Part shown: piece by piece, positions 39,953 through 48,990 of the stretch
How positions within the stretch are numbered: position 1 is the stretch's first letter
How the letters are laid out: every line of letters begins with the position of its first letter
Assembly: GCA_016212885.1 (NCBI GenBank)
Contig: JACRDO010000168.1
Span: 1 to 64,000 of the forward strand
Direction of reading: 5' to 3'
From: Elusimicrobiota bacterium
GTDB lineage: Bacteria; Elusimicrobiota; Elusimicrobia; UBA1565
Length of the DNA: 64,000 bases
The notes under the pieces: model-generated
Database searches by the model: none
What the model saw: the letters and a program-made list of their open reading frames with translations, nothing else
What the model was told of the DNA's origin: nothing
Translations under genes and position numbers: made by a program

Positions 39953-39973
39953 GGGATCAGGATGCTGAGCTTG
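39953..39973. repeat. 21-bp direct repeat, copy 2
   Basis: Identical to 38332-38352. Read on the minus strand in one frame it encodes KLSILIP again, followed by unrelated sequence, so it resembles the truncated start of a second DPM1-like gene. Confidence 0.8.
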
Positions 39974-41342
39974 GAGAGTGCCTTGGAAGTTTTCTCATGA
40001 GAAGCCGCAGGCCCGCTGCGGCGAAAGGCAGGATGAACGGGAAATACACCAGCTTATGCCGCGTCGCGCTGCCGAGGTCGAACTCGAACAGGGACCAGAC
40101 CAGCCACGTCAGCAGGAAAAAGGTGAGGAGCGGGATGCCTGCGGCGCGGTCCCAGCGCGCGGTCAGGCCGGCCAGAGCCAGCAGGAGGGCCCCCGCGAGC
40201 ACGAGGTTCTCCGCGGCTGCGAGGCTGCGGCCCAGGTTGCCCAGAGGATAGAATCCCGGCAGGGGCATCAGCAGGGTATAGAACGCCGCTTTCGGGGCGA
40301 AAGCGATAAGCTCCGGCCAGGTTTGGAACTCCTCATCCGGAAAAAGCTGGCTTTGGATGACCCGTCGGCTGTGCTGCCAAGCCCAGGCCCGATCAGACGT
40401 CTGGCGCAGTTTCCGGAATCTGCTGATCCATCCGGGGCTCAGGAAGCCGGCCTTCTCTTCTTTCGGAGTGATTCCCCTGAGTAAGGACACGGAATACTCT
40501 TTCGGAGTGATTCCCCTGAGGAAGGGCACGGAATACTCGATGGGCTGTACCGAAAGCCATTTGAGGACCATGGACAGGCCGGGCTTATGCACGGCTGAAA
40601 CGAAGACAATGCAGGCCGCGAAGGCCGCGGCCCGCGCCCAATTGGAGCTGGTTCGCGGCCGCAAGAGCAGCCATGCGCCTGCTCCGGCAAGGAGGGAAAC
40701 CGCCACAAAGGGAAGCAGATGCGTGCGGAAGACTCCGACCATGAACAGGGCCGCGCCAGCCGCAGCCGGCCGCCAGAAGCTGGCCGGCCGCAGCCGGATC
40801 GACGACTCCTCTGCGCCCACGCAGTCCAGGCCGAGGGAGAAGGCGGCGGTCACGAACAGCAGTGTGAAGGACTCCTTTAGGTTCTGGGACATGTAGAACG
40901 CCATGCTCGGCCAGAGCGCCAGGAATCCTGCGCTCAGGAGGGCAGCCTCCTCCCCCGCGGCCTTGCGGGCCAGGCGCGCCAACAGCCAGATGGCCAGGAC
41001 GCCCATGATCGCGTTGAGCAGTTTGGGGAGCAGGGGCACGAAGCCGAACAGCCCATAAAGCCAGGCGATCCAACAGGTATAGACCTCGCGCCCGGGCGAC
41101 AGAGGAGCCAACGCCTTGGGATTCTTGTGGCGGCTTTCCAGAAGCTTCACAGCATCCTCGTCATAGAGACGGGCATCCGTGTAATAGTAGTCTGGAAAGA
41201 TCGGCCAGAACTCCGTGGCCGCCGCCATGCCCCAACGCAAGGCCAAGGCTCCGGCAAGGATGATCCAGATCGCGCGCCACCTCCGGCTTCCCAAAGCGCC
41301 TGCGGGGACGTGCGATAGGAGAACGGCCGGCGCGCGGCTCAT
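39957..41342 (-). CDS. GT-C membrane glycosyltransferase (PMT/GT39-like)
   Basis: Polytopic protein of 461 residues with about ten helices. The first external loop contains an acidic pair in YYYTDARLYDEDAVKLLES, as expected for GT39/GT83 enzymes using polyprenyl-phosphate sugars. A central soluble segment carries a perfectly in-frame 13-residue tandem duplication (GITPKEYSV). The C-terminal few residues overlap the 21-bp repeat. It lies 12 bp after another GT-C gene. Confidence 0.75.
   Translation of the reverse strand: MSRAPAVLLSHVPAGALGSRRWRAIWIILAGALALRWGMAAATEFWPIFPDYYYTDARLYDEDAVKLLESRHKNPKALAPLSPGREVYTCWIAWLYGLFGFVPLLPKLLNAIMGVLAIWLLARLARKAAGEEAALLSAGFLALWPSMAFYMSQNLKESFTLLFVTAAFSLGLDCVGAEESSIRLRPASFWRPAAAGAALFMVGVFRTHLLPFVAVSLLAGAGAWLLLRPRTSSNWARAAAFAACIVFVSAVHKPGLSMVLKWLSVQPIEYSVPFLRGITPKEYSVSLLRGITPKEEKAGFLSPGWISRFRKLRQTSDRAWAWQHSRRVIQSQLFPDEEFQTWPELIAFAPKAAFYTLLMPLPGFYPLGNLGRSLAAAENLVLAGALLLALAGLTARWDRAAGIPLLTFFLLTWLVWSLFEFDLGSATRHKLVYFPFILPFAAAGLRLLMRKLPRHSPSSAS
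40459..40536. repeat. Two 39-bp tandem repeats in the GT-C gene
   Basis: Copies 40459-40497 and 40498-40536 differ at only a few bases and duplicate 13 residues in frame. Confidence 0.92.
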
Positions 41343-41354
41343 TCGGTTAATATT

Positions 41355-42908
41355 TCAATTTTTGCGGCGCTCGTAAAGGGTCGCCCGTATGCCCGGACTC
41401 AGCTCGAACGTCTTGGTCCGGGCGAAGGGAAGCTTCCCGCTGTTGAGCAGAGCCAGGACCCCGGCATTGCTGCGGTTGAGGAAGGCGGGCAGTTGCGGAC
41501 CTGGGATGCCTTCCACCATCAGGACCGCGTCGGCGTCCTTCTCTTTGATCCGGATCACGGCTTTCTCAGCCGAATCCTGGGCGTAGCCGAGGCTGGCGAA
41601 GCGCAGAGGAAGCCCTTTCATCGCGGCAAGGAACGCCAGATTGTTGGCGTTGAGAGCGGGATGCTCCACACCTACGACGACCAAGCTGCGGTCCGCCAGC
41701 TCGGCGACAAGCTCCTCCTGCCGCCAATCCTCCCGGAGGGCCGGGGGCCCGTTGTAGGCCAAAGGCCTTGAGCCGCTGATCAGGGAGAATCCGAAGCTTT
41801 GGCCGCAGTAGAGGTCGAGCGGGAGCAGGAAGAAGGCGGCCAAGGCTGCCGGGGCCCAGCGCGCGCGGGCCAGGGCATGGTCCAGCTCGCCGGCCAGGGC
41901 CAGCGCCGCGGCCGGAAGGATCGGGGCGGCAAAGCGGATGTCCTTATTGACTCCGAGGAGCATGGCTGCAAGAGGCAGCGCGATCCAGGCCAGCAGGACC
42001 CTTCCCGCTTGGCTCAGACCCGGGCGCTGGCGGCTCCAGCCGACGGCAAGGAGGAGCCCGGAGGCGGCGTAGAATGGGGAGACCGCATCCGTAAGGAGAG
42101 TGCGGAAATAACCGAATAAGGCCTTCGCTGAAAAAAGGGAGCTCCCGTAATGTGAGGCTATCGAGCCGAAGCCCGCTTGAAAGGCGTATCCAAAGACGTA
42201 GATCCAATTGAAAGCGTACCAGCTCAGGGCGATCGCGAGTCCAGGCGCAATGACCTCCCTGGCCGCGGTTTCGGCCCGGCCGCGGCTCCAAAGCCCCTCC
42301 TTCCGCCAGCCGATGAAGCAGATCAGCGCCGGGCCTGCGATGTACAGAGGGAACAGCACCTTGAGCAGCAAGCCGAGGCCGAGCAGGACTCCCAGCATCA
42401 GGTTGTGAGCCTTGCGCTGGAGGCCATCCGAGGCCAGAAGGTGATAGACCCAGCCGGCGACGAGGGTTGTCAGGGCGTATTCCACAAGGAAGCGCCGGGA
42501 GAGGCCGTAGAGGAGCGGTAGGGTATTGAACGTCGCGACCGCCAGGAGCGCGGCCCTCTCGGTGAAGAGGCGTTTGGCCAAGCGGTGCACATAGATGCTC
42601 AAGACGAGCGTCATGAGGACGTTCACGCCAAGCGCGGCTCCCTGGGTGCGCCCGAAAACGCCGTAGAAGGGAAGGGGCAGCACCGAGATCAGCGGAGCCT
42701 TGATCCGGAAGGATTCTGAATAGGCCCGAAGAAAAGCCGCAAGGCCGTCGCGCCACGCATTCAGGAGGCGGAAGCTCGTCTCCAGGTACCAGGCGTCGTC
42801 AAAAGTTGGGAAGGAGCGGTCCGAGCGCAGGTAGGCGATCTGAAGTCCTGCCGCGGCCAGCGCCACGCCGCAGGACAGGGATCGAAGGAAACCGTCTCTG
42901 TTCTTCAA
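41355..42908 (-). CDS. GT-C membrane glycosyltransferase (ArnT/GT83-like)
   Basis: Polytopic protein of 517 residues. Helix 1 is followed by a loop with SFPTFDDAWYLETSFRLL, where the FDDAWY acidic pair fits the catalytic position of ArnT/PMT enzymes. About eleven helices follow, then a soluble C-terminal domain of ~120 residues (PALNANNLAFLAAMKGLPL). It presumably adds a sugar from a polyprenyl-phosphate donor on the periplasmic side. The DPM1-like gene at 37668 could make that donor. The start overlaps the upstream fusion gene by 4 bp. Confidence 0.8.
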   Translation of the reverse strand: MKNRDGFLRSLSCGVALAAAGLQIAYLRSDRSFPTFDDAWYLETSFRLLNAWRDGLAAFLRAYSESFRIKAPLISVLPLPFYGVFGRTQGAALGVNVLMTLVLSIYVHRLAKRLFTERAALLAVATFNTLPLLYGLSRRFLVEYALTTLVAGWVYHLLASDGLQRKAHNLMLGVLLGLGLLLKVLFPLYIAGPALICFIGWRKEGLWSRGRAETAAREVIAPGLAIALSWYAFNWIYVFGYAFQAGFGSIASHYGSSLFSAKALFGYFRTLLTDAVSPFYAASGLLLAVGWSRQRPGLSQAGRVLLAWIALPLAAMLLGVNKDIRFAAPILPAAALALAGELDHALARARWAPAALAAFFLLPLDLYCGQSFGFSLISGSRPLAYNGPPALREDWRQEELVAELADRSLVVVGVEHPALNANNLAFLAAMKGLPLRFASLGYAQDSAEKAVIRIKEKDADAVLMVEGIPGPQLPAFLNRSNAGVLALLNSGKLPFARTKTFELSPGIRATLYERRKN

Positions 42909-45304
42909 TCAGCGCTCCTAGGCTGATGGAACAGGTACCAGCCCAGCCCTAGGAGATAGCCGCAGAGAAGGGAGGCGGCCGCGCCGCTCAAGCCCCATCG
43001 GGGAGTCAGGAAGGCGTTGAATATGAGGTTCCCCAGGCCGGCGGCCAAAGCTCCGCTCACGGAGACCAGCAGGCCGTTCAGGTCCCGGGCCGCATAGACG
43101 GCTGAAACGGTCCCGTGGAGGAGTATCACGGTCCCGGAAGCGGAGAAGAGCAGGATCAAGTCCAAGCGCAAGGGGTAGGAGTCCCGAAGGGGAAAGAGCG
43201 CGGCGCAAGCGCAGGCGATGAAGAAGGCCACCAGCGCGAACAGGGCCTTCGGGGAGAAGGTGTGCAGGAAGGCCCAGGCTTCCTGCTGGCTCTTGGAGCG
43301 GCTGGTCAGAGGGATGAGGACCGTGCTGGCCATGAATACCAATGCCAGGGCGATTTGCGCGGTGGCCATGAAGTAGATGGAATAGATGCCGGCTTCCGAG
43401 GCTGAGCGGAAGTGGAAGGTGATGATGCGGCCAGGCGCCTGCGTGAAGGCCATGGCGAGGACGCTGATGGTGCCTAAGAAGGCGAAGAGAAGGATGTCGG
43501 ATAAGGCCTTCCTGTCCATATGGAGGCGTATGTAGCTGCGGAGGAGCCAGACGCCGCAGGCGGTGGCCGCGCTCAGGCCTGCGATGAAGCTGAAGATCAG
43601 CATCTGGAAGTTGCGGCGGCCGCTGAGCAGGAGCAGGCACAAGGCCGCCGCGGAGACGATCCCGTAGATCGCCTCCACCTCCCCGCGATGCTTGAATTTC
43701 CCCAGCCCTTGCAGGGAGCTGGCCGTGACCTGGTAGACCGCTGTGGCGAAGCCGAGGGCCAGGGTCCAGCCTTCGCCGCCGAGGCCGAAGCGTTCCGCCA
43801 GCCATGTCGAGATGGGCCAGAAGACCGCGCCGCAGACCGCGGCCCAAAGCATGAAGACCGTCAGGGCGGTGGACACGACCCTCTGGCGCCCGGCCTCCGT
43901 TTCCTGAGCCGCCCCGTGCCGCGCCAAGGCGAGAGGGAAGCCGAGCATCGGAAGGATCTGGGAGATCGACGCCACCGCGATGAGCAGGTGGGCTTTGCCG
44001 TACTGCTCGGGCCCGAGGAAGTGGGCCGCCAGGAACTGGGTCAGCAGAACCAGCGCCCGGGCGGCCGCGAAGAAGAATGCGATCCAGGAGAATCCGCGGA
44101 GCACCGCTTCCATCCAGGAAGGGGCGCGCCAGCTCTTCTCGCCGGCGGGGCGGGGCGCGTGAGGCGGGAGGGAGGCCTCATGTATCGCGGCCTCGATCTT
44201 CCTGAACTGCGCGATCGTGGAGTGCTCGCGGGCGGCTTCGATGCGGGCAGAGGCCTTTTTCAAGGTTTCGGTCTGCGGCAGGCTCCGGACCACCCGGACG
44301 AAATCCTCCGGCTTGCGGGCGAAATAGAGGACATCCTCGAAGCCTTCGAGCGACGGCAGGGCCGAGGCCAAGACCGGCTTGCCGGTCGCCAGGCATTCGT
44401 AGGTCTTGGCTGGGACCACTCCCAGGTTGTAGGGCGTCTGCGCATAGGGGAGGAGCAGGACGTCGTAGGAGGCCAGGGCCCGAGGCAGGTCGCTATGCGC
44501 CACCGCCGGGAGGAATCGGATGGATGGGGGCAAAGGGGGCAGCTTCTCTTTGACGGGGCCGATCAGGGTCACCTCGAATCCGCTTTCAGCCAGGGCTTTC
44601 AGCGGCGCGAAGTCCACGGCGCTCCAGACCGTGCCGAAGTAGCAGAGGCGCCGGTAGGCGGAGGGCATCTCTTCGGGGCTGAGGAAGAATCCGGGCGACA
44701 CCCCGTGATGGATATTCAGCACATTCGGGTGCTTGGCCTTGGCGGCTTCGTACAGGAACCGCGAGGTGGCCAGGACCAGGCTCGAGCGGCGCAGGAGCTC
44801 TGACTCCGTCTCCTTCATGTCTGCCGGGGGCGAGGGATGTCCGTAAAAATTATCCACGCTGTCGTATACGACCAAGCCGGGTTCGACAGAGTCCAGGATC
44901 TGCAGCGTCGTTGCGGTAGGAAGGTACGCGAAGACCAGTGGGTGCGGCCTGAGTCTCTGGCGTCTGAGGCGCCGAAGGAGGAGAGGGACGAAGTAGACGG
45001 CATTGAGCGCACGGAAGAGCGGCCTTGTGGGCGGCAGGGTCAGCGGCGCCACGATCCTGCGGCCGCGCCGGCGGGGCGCATGCGACAGGATGCGGGCCAA
45101 GCGTCCGAGCACCCGGCCGGCGTCGCTCCACTTGAGGTCCCGGAAGCCGGTGTTCTCGACGAAGAAGACCTCGGCCCCGGCCTTCGCCATGGACTCCGCC
45201 AGGGCGTGATGGCGCTGCCAGACCGCGTCCCAGTCCACGCTGGAAAGGATCAGGACCTGGCGGCCTTGAAACACGGACTGCCGGGTCAAATCCGCCTTCG
45301 CCAT
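42905..45304 (-). CDS. Glycosyltransferase fused to a Wzx-type flippase
   Basis: One uninterrupted 799-codon frame. Residues ~1-385 form a GT-B glycosyltransferase of the TuaH/WsaF-like kind (VLILSSVDWDAVWQRHHAL, then VPAKTYECLATGKPVLAS). From ~398 onward there are about twelve to fourteen membrane helices with the MOP/Wzx pattern (FLGPEQYGKAHLLIAVASI and a second-half repeat). A short Pro-rich linker joins the two. Separate genes normally encode these functions, so the fusion may couple the last sugar addition to export. No stop or frame break is visible at the junction. Confidence 0.88.
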   Translation of the reverse strand: MAKADLTRQSVFQGRQVLILSSVDWDAVWQRHHALAESMAKAGAEVFFVENTGFRDLKWSDAGRVLGRLARILSHAPRRRGRRIVAPLTLPPTRPLFRALNAVYFVPLLLRRLRRQRLRPHPLVFAYLPTATTLQILDSVEPGLVVYDSVDNFYGHPSPPADMKETESELLRRSSLVLATSRFLYEAAKAKHPNVLNIHHGVSPGFFLSPEEMPSAYRRLCYFGTVWSAVDFAPLKALAESGFEVTLIGPVKEKLPPLPPSIRFLPAVAHSDLPRALASYDVLLLPYAQTPYNLGVVPAKTYECLATGKPVLASALPSLEGFEDVLYFARKPEDFVRVVRSLPQTETLKKASARIEAAREHSTIAQFRKIEAAIHEASLPPHAPRPAGEKSWRAPSWMEAVLRGFSWIAFFFAAARALVLLTQFLAAHFLGPEQYGKAHLLIAVASISQILPMLGFPLALARHGAAQETEAGRQRVVSTALTVFMLWAAVCGAVFWPISTWLAERFGLGGEGWTLALGFATAVYQVTASSLQGLGKFKHRGEVEAIYGIVSAAALCLLLLSGRRNFQMLIFSFIAGLSAATACGVWLLRSYIRLHMDRKALSDILLFAFLGTISVLAMAFTQAPGRIITFHFRSASEAGIYSIYFMATAQIALALVFMASTVLIPLTSRSKSQQEAWAFLHTFSPKALFALVAFFIACACAALFPLRDSYPLRLDLILLFSASGTVILLHGTVSAVYAARDLNGLLVSVSGALAAGLGNLIFNAFLTPRWGLSGAAASLLCGYLLGLGWYLFHQPRSAD

Positions 45305-46185
45305 TCGTCCAACAGCTCCTCGAGGCTCCTGCGAAGCGGAATCGCGGGCCTCCAGCCGGTGGCGGCGTTCAGCTTGGCGGTTGAGCCGCGCATCGCGTCG
45401 AGCGCAGAGCCCTTGCCGGCCCGGACGCGGATGCGCAGGCGCGCCATCCGCAGAAGGAGGTCCAAGGCCGAGCGGATGCGCGTCATGCGCCCTGAGCAGA
45501 CGTTGTAGACCTCTCCGGGCTTTCCCTTGGAGCCCAGCAGGATGAGCGCGCGGCAGACGTCGCGCGCGTCCACGAAATCCCGGCCCGCGGACAAGTTCCC
45601 TCGGGCAATGATCTCCTTGTCTCCGCCCGCCTCGGCTTGCGCGATCTGCCGGCAGAAGGAGGAGAGGGCGTGGGTGGCGGGAAGCCCGGGGCCGACGACG
45701 TTGAAGATGCGGGCCACGACGACATCGACGCCCAGGCAGGCGTAAGCGAGGGCTGCGTACGTCTGGCAGAGCTTGGACCAGCCGTAGGGGCTGCCCGGCC
45801 GCGGTAGGGCGCTCTCGCGCAGCGGGAGCGGCCCGAAAGAGCCGTATTCATGCGCCGAGCCTGCCAGGACGACTCGAGGCCGCGAGCGCCGGGGCAGGGA
45901 GATGACCGCTTCCAGCAGGCGAGCGGTGGCCAGGACGTGCGAGCGCCAGAGCTCCGGCCAGGATTGGGTGGTGCCCCCGGCCAGGTGGAAGACCACCTGC
46001 GCCCGGGCCCGCCCCAGGGCTTTTTTCGTCGAAGCCGGATCAAGGAGATTGGCTTGGAAGTGGTCCCGGCCGGGGCTGGGCAGGCGGTCCAAAGTGAGGA
46101 TCTTGGCGCGGGGCTTCAGGCCGCGGAGGCTCTCGAGCAGGCTCTTGCCCAGGAAGCCGCTGCTTCCGGTGATCATGACCCTCAT
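45286..46185 (-). CDS. NAD(P)-dependent sugar epimerase/reductase (GDP-4-keto-6-deoxymannose reductase-like)
   Basis: Extended SDR of 299 residues: GSSGFLGKS cofactor loop, AGSAHEYG, the catalytic YGWSK and VARIFNVVGPG. It most resembles Rmd/GMER-type reductases, but epimerase activity is possible. It overlaps the fusion gene by 19 bp and follows a polysaccharide deacetylase gene by 11 bp. The product would feed the local transferases. Confidence 0.8.
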   Translation of the reverse strand: MRVMITGSSGFLGKSLLESLRGLKPRAKILTLDRLPSPGRDHFQANLLDPASTKKALGRARAQVVFHLAGGTTQSWPELWRSHVLATARLLEAVISLPRRSRPRVVLAGSAHEYGSFGPLPLRESALPRPGSPYGWSKLCQTYAALAYACLGVDVVVARIFNVVGPGLPATHALSSFCRQIAQAEAGGDKEIIARGNLSAGRDFVDARDVCRALILLGSKGKPGEVYNVCSGRMTRIRSALDLLLRMARLRIRVRAGKGSALDAMRGSTAKLNAATGWRPAIPLRRSLEELLDEWRRRI

Positions 46186-46196
46186 AAGCCAGGATT

Positions 46197-46970
46197 CTAC
46201 CTATTTTGGGCGGCAGGGTCGGGATGCCTGAATCGGTACCAGTCCCAGCGCCCTTTCACCTTGAGCTCCAGGTCTTCGATTTCGTCCCAGGCGACGATTT
46301 CCGTGCGGCAGAGAAGGAGCGGATCGCGGCCCGGGAGATTTAGGCCGTAGCGGCTTGTTCCTCCCAGCACGTAGCCCGCCTCCTGAGCGGCGTCGCGCAC
46401 CCGGCGGTCCACCGAGCCGTAGGGATAGGAGATGGAGGTCACCGGCAGTCCCAGCAGGTCTTCGAGAAACTTGCGGCTGCCTGCAAGCTCCTCCCTAAGC
46501 TCCGCGTCGCCCAAAGCGGTCAGGGGCCGGTGCGTTTTCCCATGAGAGCCGATGCGCGCGCCGCTCAATCGAGCGAGCTCCTTGAGCCCCGCCTCATCGA
46601 GGTAGGGCGCCGCGCCGCGCAGGATGAAATCCGAGACAACGAACATCGTGAAGGGGATCCCCCGGACCGCGAGCAGGGGGGCCGCGGCGGCGAGGACGTC
46701 GCGATACCCGTCGTCGAAAGTGAGTGCCAGGCAAGGGCTGTCCGAACCGGGGGCTGCGAAATGGCGGAATTTAAAAACATTCCGCAACGAATCCAGATGC
46801 TCGATGTGGCGCGCAAAAAGTCCGGCGCTGATGCTCGTCCCGCAAGGTTCACCGGGCAGCGGCGTCCCGACCGCATGATAGAGGAGCGCGCGCAGGCCGG
46901 GCTTCGGGAGGGGGCCTTGAGCGAGGCCGCAGAGGCGCGAGAAGCCTCGGTAGAGCCGATGGAGGCTCAT
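46197..46970 (-). CDS. Polysaccharide deacetylase (NodB/CE4 fold)
   Basis: Carbohydrate esterase family 4 protein of 257 residues: LALTFDDGYRD (motif 1, metal Asp) and GSHGKTHRPL (metal histidines), followed by ISYPYGSVDRR. It would remove acetyl groups from a glycan. ATG 46970 overlaps the previous stop (ATGA). The frame is open further, but only through the upstream gene. No signal peptide is obvious, so it may act on a lipid-linked precursor at the cytoplasmic face. Confidence 0.88.
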   Translation of the reverse strand: MSLHRLYRGFSRLCGLAQGPLPKPGLRALLYHAVGTPLPGEPCGTSISAGLFARHIEHLDSLRNVFKFRHFAAPGSDSPCLALTFDDGYRDVLAAAAPLLAVRGIPFTMFVVSDFILRGAAPYLDEAGLKELARLSGARIGSHGKTHRPLTALGDAELREELAGSRKFLEDLLGLPVTSISYPYGSVDRRVRDAAQEAGYVLGGTSRYGLNLPGRDPLLLCRTEIVAWDEIEDLELKVKGRWDWYRFRHPDPAAQNR

Positions 46971-47959
46971 AGGCCGGCGCGCAGGCCCGCCAGGGCCGAG
47001 GCCGGGACCCGCAGCCAGGAAGGGCTCGCCCAATCCCATTCGCCGAGATATTCCACGAAGCGCGCCCCGGTCCCCTTCTTGAAGTCGTGGACTCCCTTGG
47101 CTTCCACCGGGTCGGCCCCGCCGAGGTCGAACTCCCTCACCCCGCGGGCCATGCATTCGCGCAGGAGCGCCCACAGCAGCGCGTAGGAGGCGTAGCATCG
47201 GCGGCCGGCCTCGCTGGAAGCGGCGAGCAGGTCCCACGCCTTGTCTTTCTGCGCCGCGCACGCGCGCAGGGCGAGGGGGGCTCCGCGCTCGTCGTCAGCG
47301 CGATAGAGGATGATGCTGCCCGCCAGGGCGCCGAGCAGGGACTGAAGCTCCCGCTCGCCGTACTGCGGCCGCATCCCTTTGTAGCCCTCCATGGACCGGT
47401 AGACCCGGATCAGCTCCTTGGTGTCCGGGGACTCCCAGCGCCGGGGAGGCGCGCAGCGCTTCTCTGAGCGGCGCAGGTTGTGGCTCCAATTGGAGGAGAG
47501 GCATTTCCTCAGCGCATCGGCGCTATGCGCGATGTCCAGCAGGAAGGTGGCGTTGCGGTTGAGCGGCTTGACCGGCCGCTTCCAGCCGCCGCTCTCCATG
47601 GCCCGGGCCGAGCGCTCATCCAGGATCTGGTAGGAACAGACCCGGGCATAGGCGAGAGGCGAGCCAGCTGAGCGGCGAAGCTCCCCCAGCAGACCTTGGC
47701 CCCAGGCCTCCGGCATGCCGACGGGCCCTCCGCGGCTCCATAGGAGTGTCCCGAACGCTCGGCGGCGGCAGAGGAACTGGACCGCGGCCTCGGGCCTGCT
47801 TTCTGAGCCGGCCGCAAGGCGCAAGGGGGTCCAGCCGAAGCGGCTCTTGTGCTCGGCCCAGGCTGCGCTCTGGAAGATGGAGTGTCCCGGCAGGCTCGAG
47901 ACAGCGTCATCCCAAGTTGCCGCCGGGAAGTCGTCCGGGAGCAGGCGCCAGGTCACCAT
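46967..47959 (-). CDS. FemAB-like GNAT acyltransferase
   Basis: Protein of 330 residues with the two-GNAT FemAB layout: FQSAAWAEHKSRFGW near the N-terminus, an NWSHNLRRSEK basic helix, and a C-terminal CYASYALLWALLRECMARG, FDLGGADP and GVHDFKKGTG, which are strong markers of FemAB and exopolysaccharide-associated CelD/BcsL relatives. It probably transfers an aminoacyl or acyl group to a sugar, here within a surface-glycan operon rather than the cell wall. It overlaps both neighbours by 4-7 bp. Confidence 0.82.
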   Translation of the reverse strand: MVTWRLLPDDFPAATWDDAVSSLPGHSIFQSAAWAEHKSRFGWTPLRLAAGSESRPEAAVQFLCRRRAFGTLLWSRGGPVGMPEAWGQGLLGELRRSAGSPLAYARVCSYQILDERSARAMESGGWKRPVKPLNRNATFLLDIAHSADALRKCLSSNWSHNLRRSEKRCAPPRRWESPDTKELIRVYRSMEGYKGMRPQYGERELQSLLGALAGSIILYRADDERGAPLALRACAAQKDKAWDLLAASSEAGRRCYASYALLWALLRECMARGVREFDLGGADPVEAKGVHDFKKGTGARFVEYLGEWDWASPSWLRVPASALAGLRAGL

Positions 47960-48990
47960 AGGAAATGCGCCAGCCGGAGGCCCAGGTAATGCGCGCTCGC
48001 GCGCGGAGCGATCCGGGCCGGCAGGTCGGTCCAGGGCAGGGGCTCCACGGATTCACGGGCGAGCCTGCGCAGGCAAGGCGCCTCTTCTCCTGGCTTCATC
48101 CTGAATGGGAAGGCGTATGGAACGACGTTCTCAGGGAGCGCCGGGAAGACCGGGGTCAAGCCCAAGGGCTTCAGGCATTCCTCGAAGTGCCGGTACAGGG
48201 CCCTGCGGCGGGCCTTTTCCTGGGCTTCGTCCGCGACCGCAAGGGGATGGGACAGCTCGTCACAGGGCGCATCGGGCTCGGGGAGGCGAGTCTCGCAGTC
48301 GCGCTCCGAGGGCGGGAAGCGGCTCCCCCTGATGATCCGGCGAAGGGCGCGCAGGACGGAGAGCGTCTCAAAGAGCGCTGAGGCTCCCAGCATGGAACGT
48401 AAAGCGTCCTTCATCCCTGCGCGCAGGCTTTTGCTTTCGCCAAACGGCTGCTGGTCCGGCACCCGCCAGCGCTGTTCTCCTTTCCGGAAAGCCAGGAGCG
48501 CACCGTTGGGGAGGGCCAGGGTCTTGCGCAGGCTGAAGAGGCCGATGTCGGCCCGGGTCCCGAGCAGCCGGCCGTCATTGTCCCTGCTGAAAAGGCCATG
48601 GGCGTTGTCTTCGATGATGGCGGCGCCGGTCCTGGCAGAGTAGCTTCTGAAAGGGGTCAGATCCTGGGGAAAGCCGAAGTAATCGACGGCAATGACCGCG
48701 GAGGCCTGCGGCCAGGCCTCCGGCCCGAGCGCGGGCGCGAGGTCCGGACCGACCGCATAGAACTCAGGTTCGGCGCCGACGGCCGCGAGAGAAGACAGGA
48801 CGTCCCGGCAGATGAACTCCGGAAGCAGGACTTTCGAGCCGGCGCGCACGGTCAACCGCAGCGCCTCGGCCAATGCCCGGCGGCCGAAGCTGTAGAAGCG
48901 CAGCTCCGATTCCGGGAGCATGTCCTCGAGCCGCCACGGCCGGAGCGCGAGGGGCGGCGAGTAGATGGAGGAGATCGGGGCTGGGCTCAT
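47953..48990 (-). CDS. Divergent DegT/DnrJ-type PLP enzyme
   Basis: Protein of 345 residues with an aminotransferase-like core: VLLPEFICRDVLSSL, AVDYFGFPQDL, IIEDNAHGLFSRD (the Asp that contacts the PLP nitrogen) and GLFSLRKTLALPNGA with a lysine at the cofactor position. The C-terminal half departs from the family and is shorter than usual. It could be a sugar aminotransferase or a dehydratase-like relative. It overlaps its neighbours, consistent with a role in modifying the same sugar as the FemAB-like protein. Confidence 0.7.
   Translation of the reverse strand: MSPAPISSIYSPPLALRPWRLEDMLPESELRFYSFGRRALAEALRLTVRAGSKVLLPEFICRDVLSSLAAVGAEPEFYAVGPDLAPALGPEAWPQASAVIAVDYFGFPQDLTPFRSYSARTGAAIIEDNAHGLFSRDNDGRLLGTRADIGLFSLRKTLALPNGALLAFRKGEQRWRVPDQQPFGESKSLRAGMKDALRSMLGASALFETLSVLRALRRIIRGSRFPPSERDCETRLPEPDAPCDELSHPLAVADEAQEKARRRALYRHFEECLKPLGLTPVFPALPENVVPYAFPFRMKPGEEAPCLRRLARESVEPLPWTDLPARIAPRASAHYLGLRLAHFLW

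Noticed and set aside
39745..40251. A plus-strand 168-codon frame in the AT-rich spacer
   Set aside because: It continues antisense into the GT-C gene, lacks a ribosome-binding site and has no recognisable motif.
43520..44803. A 427-codon plus-strand frame opposite the transferase-flippase fusion
   Set aside because: Glu/Gly/Arg-rich antisense frame with no recognisable motif; the minus-strand frame has clear domains.
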